Source of the DNA: Desulfomicrobium sp.
GTDB lineage: Bacteria > Desulfobacterota > Desulfovibrionia > Desulfovibrionales > Desulfomicrobiaceae
Assembly (NCBI GenBank): GCA_003542385.1
Contig: DPKT01000162.1
Span: forward strand, 1-5,058
Direction: 5' to 3'
Length of the DNA: 5,058 bases
Every line of letters begins with the position of its first letter. The first letter of the stretch is position 1. This document shows positions 1 to 5,058 of this stretch, piece after piece. A model generated the notes under the pieces. That model had not been told where the DNA came from. It worked only from the letters and a program-made list of their open reading frames with translations, and made no database searches. Position numbers and translations under genes: made by a program.

Positions 1-33
1 TCCAAAAAACCGTAGACCGATACACGGGCCACG

Positions 34-606
34 GTGCACAGCATCTATTTCGACACCCTGGACCTGCAGTTCCTGATGGAGAAGATCGACAGCACCTACC
101 TCAAGGCCAAGGTGCGCCTGCGCTGGTACGGAGACTGGGATTTCCGGCCGGACGACGGACCGGCCTTTCTGGAAGCCAAGATCAAGGAAGGGGGCCTGCA
201 GCGCAAGGTCCGCATCCCCGTGCCAAGGTCCGGGAGCGAACTGGCCCTCATATCCCTGAGCGATGCCGAACTTGCGGCCCTGCCTGCCCTGCTCCACACC
301 CGCGGCGTGGGATTCTCCGCATCACCCAGGCCCGTCTTTGTGGTCAGCTATCGCAGAAGCCGTTTCGTGGACCCGCGGACCGGGGCGCGCATCGCCCTCG
401 ACCAGGACATCCACGCCCCGCGCCACGCCCTGTCCTGCCCCGGCGCCACCTGTTCCCGAACCCTGCCCTGGGCCGTCATCGAGACCAAGGGCAGCCTCGC
501 GGTTCTGCCGCCCTTCCTGGCGCCTCTTGTGCCCATGGGACTGCGGCCCGACGCCTTCTCCAAATACCTGCACTGCTACCTGAGCCTGATGCAGCAACCT
601 CTTTAA
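34..606 (+). CDS. VTC-type polyphosphate polymerase domain protein, N-terminally incomplete
   Basis: The product belongs to the VTC domain family (triphosphate-tunnel fold; the yeast member Vtc4 makes polyphosphate from ATP). Visible family landmarks, numbered from the GTG at 34, are SIYFDT (3-8), the basic strand K26-V-R28-L-R30-W-Y, the acidic/basic strand LEAK (46-49), SYRRSRF (105-111), the R119-x-x-x-D123 strand, the E150-T-K152 strand and the C-terminal SKY (176-178). These alternate charged residues as expected for a tunnel lined with Arg, Lys and Glu. There is no signal peptide or membrane segment, so it is probably cytoplasmic. At 190 aa it is short: in the family SIYFDT normally follows some 40-50 residues carrying a first strand with conserved Arg/Glu/Lys, absent here. 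An in-frame TAG at 13-15 blocks upstream extension, and the GTG has no convincing ribosome binding site. It is either truncated, frameshifted between 16 and 36, or a variant start. Family assignment is firm; activity is not. Confidence 0.8.
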   Translation: MHSIYFDTLDLQFLMEKIDSTYLKAKVRLRWYGDWDFRPDDGPAFLEAKIKEGGLQRKVRIPVPRSGSELALISLSDAELAALPALLHTRGVGFSASPRPVFVVSYRRSRFVDPRTGARIALDQDIHAPRHALSCPGATCSRTLPWAVIETKGSLAVLPPFLAPLVPMGLRPDAFSKYLHCYLSLMQQPL

Positions 607-610
607 GGAG
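605..610 (+). promoter_or_regulatory. Ribosome binding site of the DUF4956 gene
   Basis: AAGGAG lies five bases before the GTG at 616 and overlaps the TAA stop of the VTC gene (604-606). It fixes GTG 616 as the start of the DUF4956 protein. The overlap also suggests that the two genes are translated from one message. Confidence 0.8.
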
Positions 611-615
611 CCAAC

Positions 616-1347
616 GTGAACGAGATCCTGCCCGTCGGCATCGACTTTCTGGCCAACATCTACGAAGCCCTGATCAAGGCCGGCACCTCAGGCCACGAGA
701 AGATGGAGAACATCGGCCTGACGACGTTCTTCATCCTGCTGCTGGTCTCCTTCTTCGCATCCCTCTACATCTCGCGCCTCTACGTCCGCTTCTACCGCCC
801 CCGCGGCACTGGAAGCCTCGCCTACCGCTCCTTCCCGCTGCTGGGAATCTCGGTCACGGCCATCTTCATCTGCGTCCAGTTCTCCCTTCCCCTCTCCCTG
901 GGCCTCCTGGGCGCCCTGTCCATCGTCCGTTTCCGCACGCCCATCAAGGAACCGGAAGAGGTCGGATTCATCATGCTGACCATCGCCACGGCCATCTCGT
1001 GCGCCACGTTCAACCTGCTCTTCCTCGTCATCCTGCTGGCCGTCTCCACCCTGGGCCTCTTTCTCATCAACTGGCAGGGCCTGCCCCTGGCGGCCAGCGA
1101 ACAGGGTTCCATCCTCGTCAACCTGCCGGGCGGCGACGCCGGGACCACTGCCGCGGGCTTTCTGCCCCGCATCGGCGAAATCAAGGACATGCGCGTCATC
1201 TCCGTGGTCGAAACGGCCCAGGGCACGGCCGTGACCCTGCGTTTCTCCCGGGGCGGAACCGAACTTCTGACCCGCGTGCGCGACCTGGCCCTGGCCTGCG
1301 CGCCCGGCGCCACGGTCAGCATGTTCAACGATCAGGTCAGCATCTGA
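616..1347 (+). CDS. DUF4956 family integral membrane protein
   Basis: This 243-residue protein starts at a GTG preceded by AAGGAG. Hydrophobic segments are seen at about 36-54, 73-90 and 117-150, the last long enough for two passes or a re-entrant pair. Between them is the family's most recognisable stretch, GLLGALSIVRFRTPIKEPEE (96-115), a Gly-rich helix end followed by a basic/acidic loop. Residues from about 160 to 243 form a soluble tail with alternating strand-like segments (SILVNL, MRVISVVE, TAVTLRFS, ATVSMFND), possibly a small ferredoxin-like or ACT-like fold. The function of DUF4956 is not established; in my recollection it is repeatedly found next to VTC and CotH genes, as here. The gene follows the VTC gene by 9 bp, and its TGA overlaps the ATG of the cotH-like gene. 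A role as membrane partner or channel for the VTC enzyme, or as link to the exported CotH protein, is inference only. Confidence 0.85.
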   Translation: MNEILPVGIDFLANIYEALIKAGTSGHEKMENIGLTTFFILLLVSFFASLYISRLYVRFYRPRGTGSLAYRSFPLLGISVTAIFICVQFSLPLSLGLLGALSIVRFRTPIKEPEEVGFIMLTIATAISCATFNLLFLVILLAVSTLGLFLINWQGLPLAASEQGSILVNLPGGDAGTTAAGFLPRIGEIKDMRVISVVETAQGTAVTLRFSRGGTELLTRVRDLALACAPGATVSMFNDQVSI

Positions 1348-1349
1348 TG
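1345..1349 (+). promoter_or_regulatory. TGATG stop/start overlap coupling DUF4956 and cotH-like genes
   Basis: The TGA that ends the DUF4956 gene (1345-1347) shares its A with the ATG of the next gene (1347-1349). No strong Shine-Dalgarno sequence precedes this ATG; the nearest purine run is CAGGTCAG around 1333-1340. Ribosome re-initiation after termination is therefore the likely way the third gene is translated. The overlap decides the start of the cotH-like gene against the long in-frame upstream extension inside DUF4956. Confidence 0.75.
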
Positions 1350-2909
1350 CGCGGGGCCCTGCGCAGTCCTCTCACTCTTTTCCTGATCCTCTGCGGCCTC
1401 TGTCTGGCTTTTTTCGGACTGCGCCTGCACGAGTGGGGACAGGACCGCGCCGAGAGGGTCGCTGCGCTGCGCGACGACCTCGGCAGTCCCCGCAAGTCGT
1501 CCCTGCTCAAGAAGCTGGGTTTAGCCGAATCGGCCGAAACCCGAGTTCCCACGACCCTGATCGATGCGGCCAGGGAGGATCTGCGCCCGCTTCCTCCCAT
1601 GCCCATGCGCGCCGTGGCCATCCGCATCGACGAGAAGGACCTCTACGACCCCGAAACGGGACTGCAGTCCAACAGCCAGCAACGGGGACGCGGGTGGGAG
1701 CGCCCCGCGGGAGTGGCCGTCCGGCAGGACGGACGGGAAATCCTCGCTGCGCCGTGCGGAGCTCGCCTGCAGGGCAATCGCGACACGCGCGACTTGCTGC
1801 ACAGCTTCCGGCTCTATTTCCGCAACAGCTACGGCCGCCGGGACGTACCGGGCGCCGCGTTCCTCGACGGCTCGGACATGGACATCCGCAAGGTTCTGAC
1901 GCGCACCGAGAAGAACCTCGTGCCCGGGTTCGTGAACATGCTGGCCTTTGACGCGGCGCGGCGCATCGGCGCGACCACCCCGGACTACGCACCCATTCGG
2001 CTGTTCCGCAACGGCGAGGACCTTGGACTCGGCCTGACCAGCGAGCACGTCAACCGCACGCACTGGGAGCGCAAGCTCGGACACAAGGATTTCGACTTCT
2101 ACATGCTGGAATCCGAGAACTCGGTGCTCGACACGGCCCGGTACAAGGCCCTGCGGCTGCGGCTGGAACCCTTCTTCAAGCCCTGGGACTACGACTACGT
2201 GGGGGGAATCCTCGACCTCGACGACTTCATGAAGGCCATGACGGCCTTCGCCTTCCTGCAATGGCAGGACTGGAACCAGGGAGCGTTCATCCTCGACCGC
2301 ACCGAGGCGGCCCCGCGCTGGCGCAGCATCCTTTGGGACGCGGACCTGGCCTTCGCCGGGCTTCGCCCAGGCGGCATCCCGGCCAATCGCGCCGGCTGGA
2401 AGAACTTCCGCGACGCCCACGGAATGCGGGCCAACGTGTTCGAGGGGATGTGGGACGCGAGCCCGCGCTTCCGGGACGAAATGCTCCGGCGCCTGTCGTG
2501 GAGCGTCAACCACAGGCTGACGCGGCAGTGGATCGCCGAACGCGTCGGGCATTATGCGCGGCTGGAAAGGGAATCCGGGCTCGACTGTTTCGACGAAGAC
2601 ACGGCTCTGACCTATCTGCTGGACCGCCGCCCGGCCCTGCTGGCCGAAACCGTGGCCGAACTCGGTGCCCCGCAGCTCATCAAGTGCCAGGTGCAGAGCC
2701 CCGAACCAGTCCTCATCGACGGGGAACCCTGGAGCGAGGAATACGAGGGCATGTATTTCCGGGGCCAGAAAATCACCGCCGGCCCCCGGGAGGGCAAGGC
2801 CTTCTCGCACTGGGAAGTCGACGGCCGAAAAGTCGACGGACCAACCCTTGAGATCGAACTTGAAGCCGACACGCGCATCCGCGCGGTCTTCCTGCCCCAA
2901 GCCGGCTAG
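1347..2909 (+). CDS. CotH kinase-like protein, membrane anchored, with C-terminal repeat-type domain
   Basis: The 520-residue product resembles the CotH family, named after the Bacillus spore coat kinase CotH; many members occur in non-sporulating bacteria as exported proteins. Residues 9-24 are a hydrophobic N-terminal signal or anchor after a basic start, placing the rest outside the cytoplasmic membrane. The CotH region spans about 85-400. Landmarks are GARLQGNRD (138-146) with HSFRLYFRNSYG (152-163), IRLFRNGEDLGLG (217-229), SEHVN (232-236), QDWNQGAF (307-314) and ILWDADLAF (328-336). The last two correspond to the conserved D..N and WD.D segments near the family active site. Residues about 470-516, with KITAGPREGKAFSHWEVDG (475-493) and a closing IRAVF, look like a small bacterial-repeat domain often found on surface proteins. 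The residue before HSFR is Leu where I recall Lys in many relatives. The frame stays open further upstream, but the overlap at 1347 gives the credible start. Kinase activity here is unproven. Confidence 0.85.
   Translation: MRGALRSPLTLFLILCGLCLAFFGLRLHEWGQDRAERVAALRDDLGSPRKSSLLKKLGLAESAETRVPTTLIDAAREDLRPLPPMPMRAVAIRIDEKDLYDPETGLQSNSQQRGRGWERPAGVAVRQDGREILAAPCGARLQGNRDTRDLLHSFRLYFRNSYGRRDVPGAAFLDGSDMDIRKVLTRTEKNLVPGFVNMLAFDAARRIGATTPDYAPIRLFRNGEDLGLGLTSEHVNRTHWERKLGHKDFDFYMLESENSVLDTARYKALRLRLEPFFKPWDYDYVGGILDLDDFMKAMTAFAFLQWQDWNQGAFILDRTEAAPRWRSILWDADLAFAGLRPGGIPANRAGWKNFRDAHGMRANVFEGMWDASPRFRDEMLRRLSWSVNHRLTRQWIAERVGHYARLERESGLDCFDEDTALTYLLDRRPALLAETVAELGAPQLIKCQVQSPEPVLIDGEPWSEEYEGMYFRGQKITAGPREGKAFSHWEVDGRKVDGPTLEIELEADTRIRAVFLPQAG
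2906..2909. other. Shared CTAG: overlapping stop codons of convergent operons
   Basis: The palindrome CTAG contains the TAG of the cotH-like gene (2907-2909, + strand) and the TAG of the efflux permease (complement of 2906-2908, - strand). The two genes therefore overlap tail to tail by four bases. No hairpin followed by a T run is evident on either strand close to the junction, so both transcripts probably read into the opposite gene. Confidence 0.9.
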
Positions 2910-4444
2910 TGCACGCCTTCGGGCATGTGCCCGCCGTGGTCGGGGCGACGCAGAATCCACATGAAGACGGCCAGGCCGAAGAAGAGCATGGCCTGGACAT
3001 GGAAGACGTCGACGTAGGCCATGTAGCCGGCCTGCTGCTGCATGGCGCGGTAGATGAGGCCCGCGGCCTCGATGGGGTCGAGGCCCATGTAGTGCCGCAA
3101 TGCGTCGCGGGCCTGGGTGAAGGCGGTGTCGTAGGGAGTGAGGTGCTCCACGAGGTGGTTCTGGTGGATCTGGGCCCGCCTGGCCAGGAGCGTGGTCACG
3201 AAGGCCGTGCCGAAGGAGCCGCCGAGGTTGCGCAGCAGGCTGAAGAGGGCCGAGGCGTTGTTCATGCTGGCCCGCGAGAGCGAGGACATGGTCAGGAAGG
3301 ACAGGGGCACGAAGAAGAAGGCGATGCCCACGGCCTGGATGTTGCGCCCCAAAATGGCCGTGCCGATGTCGATCTGCAGGGTGAAGCGCGACATGAAGAC
3401 CAGCGACAGCCCCGAGACCGTCAGGCCGAAGCACAGCAGAAGCCGCGCGTCCACCTTCTCCGTCAGCTTGCCCACCACCGGCAGGATGAGCAGCATGATG
3501 GCCCCGCTGGGGCCCAGCACCAGCCCCGCCAGATAGGACGTGTAGCCCATGAGGTTCTGCAGGAACATGGGCAGCAGCACGATGGACCCGAAAAAGGCGA
3601 AGAACCCGAAGAACATGACCACGTTGCCCGCGGCGAAGTTTCGCTGGCGGAAGATGCGCAGGTCGACGATGGGGTTCGGGTGCCGCAGTTCCCACCACAC
3701 CAGGCCGATCAGGCAGACCGCGGCCACGACGCTCATGACGACGATGTGGCCCGAGGCGAACCAGTCGTCGCCCTGCCCCTTGTCCAGCACCACCTGCAGG
3801 CAGCCCAGGCCCACTGAGAGCAGGGCCAGGCCCATGAAGTCGACCGCTTCCCCCGATTCCCGGCGCTGCAGGTACGGCGGGTCGAAGATGAAGGCCCAGC
3901 ACATCATCAGCGCGACGATGCCCAGGGGCACGTTGATGTAGAATATCCAGATCCAGGAATAGTTGTCCGTGATGTACCCGCCGAGAAGCGGCCCGAGGAT
4001 GGGGCCCAGGACCGCGCCCATGGCGAAGATGGCCATGGCCAGGCCGCGCTGCCTGGGCGGGAACGTCTCGAGCAGGATGGCCTGGGACATGGGCTGCAGC
4101 CCTCCGCCGCCGAGACCCTGGACGATGCGGAAGAAGACCAGGGCCTCAAGGCTCCTGGCCAGGCCGCAGAGCATGGACGCCACGGTGAAGACCGCGACCG
4201 AGGCCATGAGGTAGTTCTTGCGCCCCATGACCCTGGACAGCCAGCCGCTCATGGGGATGACCACGGCGTTGGCCACGAGGTACGAGGTCAGAACCCACGT
4301 CACCTCGTCCTGCCCGGCGGACAGGGAGCCCTGGATGTGCCCCAGGGCCACGTTGGCGATGGACGTGTCGAGAATCTCCAGGAGCGTCGGGATCATGACG
4401 CTCAGGGTCACCAGCCACTTGCCCGTCGGGCGCCCGTCAGCCAT
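2906..4444 (-). CDS. emrB: EmrB/QacA-type (DHA2) drug:proton antiporter of the major facilitator superfamily
   Basis: This 512-residue inner-membrane permease has the length and about 14 hydrophobic segments typical of the DHA2 family. Motifs visible from the ATG at 4444 are LDTSIANVAL (25-34, the family's first-helix motif), the loop GWLSRVMGRKNYL (67-79, motif A), FFRIVQGLGGGGLQP (104-118, motif B with R106) and GAVLGPILGPLLGGYI (143-158, motif C of drug antiporters). A soluble linker with Pro and charged residues lies near 187-200, and a long extra-membrane segment with charged and amphipathic residues lies at about 422-475. Family members export hydrophobic compounds in exchange for protons; the substrate cannot be read from sequence. 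It starts three bases after the stop of the emrA-like gene without a clear ribosome binding site, so translation is likely coupled. The symbol reflects family and neighbour, not demonstrated orthology with the E. coli gene. Confidence 0.92.
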   Translation of the reverse strand: MADGRPTGKWLVTLSVMIPTLLEILDTSIANVALGHIQGSLSAGQDEVTWVLTSYLVANAVVIPMSGWLSRVMGRKNYLMASVAVFTVASMLCGLARSLEALVFFRIVQGLGGGGLQPMSQAILLETFPPRQRGLAMAIFAMGAVLGPILGPLLGGYITDNYSWIWIFYINVPLGIVALMMCWAFIFDPPYLQRRESGEAVDFMGLALLSVGLGCLQVVLDKGQGDDWFASGHIVVMSVVAAVCLIGLVWWELRHPNPIVDLRIFRQRNFAAGNVVMFFGFFAFFGSIVLLPMFLQNLMGYTSYLAGLVLGPSGAIMLLILPVVGKLTEKVDARLLLCFGLTVSGLSLVFMSRFTLQIDIGTAILGRNIQAVGIAFFFVPLSFLTMSSLSRASMNNASALFSLLRNLGGSFGTAFVTTLLARRAQIHQNHLVEHLTPYDTAFTQARDALRHYMGLDPIEAAGLIYRAMQQQAGYMAYVDVFHVQAMLFFGLAVFMWILRRPDHGGHMPEGVH

Positions 4445-4447
4445 GGT

Positions 4448-5058
4448 CTAGTCGAGGTGGATGGTCGGGACGACGCTCATGCCCAGTCGCAGCTGCTGCG
4501 TCCCGTTGACCGGGTCCAGGGCGATCTTGACCGGGATGCGCTGCACGACCTTGACGTAGTTGCCCATGGCGTTCTCGGGCGGGAACAGGGAGAAGACGGC
4601 GCCCGTGCCGGCCATGACCGACTCGACCCGGCCCGAGAACTCCCGCCCGGGGAAGGTGTCGACCTCCAGGTCGACCTTCTGTCCCGGACGCACCCTGGCC
4701 AGCTGTGTTTCCTTGAAGTTCGCCGTGACCCAGAGTTCGCCCGGGTCCAGGGGGACAAGGGCCATGAGGGGCTGACCGGCGTCCACCAGCTGGCCGGCCT
4801 GGATCTTCTTCTTGGTGACGTGCCCCTTGGCCGGGGCCAGGATGCGGGTGTAGCCCAGATCGAGCTCCGCCTTGCGAACCCTCTCCCGGGCCAGTTCCAC
4901 GCGGGCCTCCTGGGCCGCCACTTCCAGATCCTTGATGTCGGCCACGTCGTGGCCCGTCCTGGCCAGGCCGATATTGGCCTGCATTCGGGCCACGTTCTCG
5001 CGCAGGGAGGCCAGGTTGCGTCCAGCGGCCTGGGCCCTGTCGCGGGCGGCCCCGGCCT
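4448..5058 (-). CDS. emrA: EmrA/HlyD-type membrane fusion protein, partial (5' end outside window)
   Basis: The last 202 residues of a periplasmic adaptor are visible; the frame remains open to the window edge, so the true start lies beyond 5058. The GTG at 4993 is an internal codon, not a start. Numbering from the first complete visible codon, residues 1 to about 66 are Ala, Arg and Glu rich and form the second part of the alpha-helical hairpin. YTRILAPAKGHV (69-80) is the second half of the lipoyl/biotinyl-like domain. LWVTANFKETQLARVRPGQK (108-127) and GTGAVFSLFPPENAMGNYVK (150-169) are signatures of the EmrA subgroup within the HlyD family, in the beta-barrel region. EmrA proteins bridge an EmrB permease to a TolC-type outer-membrane channel. 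The gene lies three bases upstream of the permease in the usual emrA-emrB order. Any regulator or outer-membrane channel gene would be outside the window. Confidence 0.93.
   Translation of the reverse strand, partial: AGAARDRAQAAGRNLASLRENVARMQANIGLARTGHDVADIKDLEVAAQEARVELARERVRKAELDLGYTRILAPAKGHVTKKKIQAGQLVDAGQPLMALVPLDPGELWVTANFKETQLARVRPGQKVDLEVDTFPGREFSGRVESVMAGTGAVFSLFPPENAMGNYVKVVQRIPVKIALDPVNGTQQLRLGMSVVPTIHLD

Noticed and set aside
4..9. Run of six A considered as a slippage site explaining the missing VTC N-terminus.
   Set aside because: The in-frame TAG at 13-15 lies downstream of the run, so slippage there could not open the VTC frame. A shift would have to occur after position 15.
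999..1346. An upstream in-frame extension of the cotH-like gene starting at 999.
   Set aside because: It lies inside the DUF4956 gene and translates to Arg/Pro/His-rich sequence unlike the family. The ATG at 1347 begins a proper signal or anchor segment and overlaps the preceding stop.
2815..2839. Two GTCGAC palindromes 15 bp apart, considered as a hairpin, operator or terminator.
   Set aside because: They lie inside the coding region about 70 bp before the stop, lack a T run, and are explained by two Val-Asp-Gly turns using the same codons.
2909..3817. A 302-codon + strand frame opposite the efflux permease.
   Set aside because: Its composition (Glu, Gly, His, Gln rich, low complexity) and exact antisense position to a well-conserved transporter mark it as a shadow frame.
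1521..3902. A very long open frame on the - strand (793 codons) running across the cotH-like gene and most of the efflux permease.
   Set aside because: It overlaps two genes with clear family motifs. Its translation is rich in Arg, Gly, Ala, Pro and His without domain signatures, as expected of a GC-rich shadow frame.
4991..4993. GTG codon as the start of the EmrA-like protein.
   Set aside because: The frame stays open and continues with helical-hairpin-like sequence to the window edge, and the protein would lack the N-terminal anchor and first half of the lipoyl domain. The gene is cut by the window, not short.

Overview
The window is GC-rich (roughly two-thirds G+C by eye) and almost entirely coding. 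It holds two gene blocks that converge. Three genes on the + strand (positions 1 to 2909) form a tight operon: a VTC-type polyphosphate polymerase domain protein, a DUF4956 integral membrane protein and a CotH-family (spore coat CotH kinase-like) exported protein. Two genes on the - strand (2906 to the right edge) are a DHA2/EmrB-type drug efflux permease and its HlyD/EmrA-type periplasmic adaptor. The adaptor is cut by the window edge.

An EmrA/EmrB pair implies a Gram-negative cell envelope. GC content, codon use and protein style would fit a deltaproteobacterium such as the Desulfovibrionales, but this is an impression and not a demonstrated assignment.

Layout: 1-33 is a short leader with an in-frame stop at 13-15. 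The VTC gene spans 34-606, DUF4956 616-1347 and cotH-like 1347-2909. The emrB-like gene is on the reverse strand at 2906-4444, and the partial emrA-like gene on the reverse strand runs from 4448 to the edge. The longest gap between genes is 9 bp, so no promoter, terminator, RNA gene, repeat array or mobile element is visible. The two operons end on a shared CTAG.

How the genes may work together: the VTC domain in the cytoplasm, the DUF4956 protein in the membrane and the anchored CotH-like protein outside the membrane look like one functional cassette. It could act in nucleotide- or phosphate-dependent modification of surface or exported molecules. This is inference from domain content and operon structure. 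The most notable points are this cassette, the apparent loss of the N-terminal part of the VTC domain, and a possible missing lysine in the CotH-like protein. The efflux pair is ordinary: EmrA would link the inner-membrane EmrB proton antiporter to a TolC-type outer-membrane channel, not seen here.
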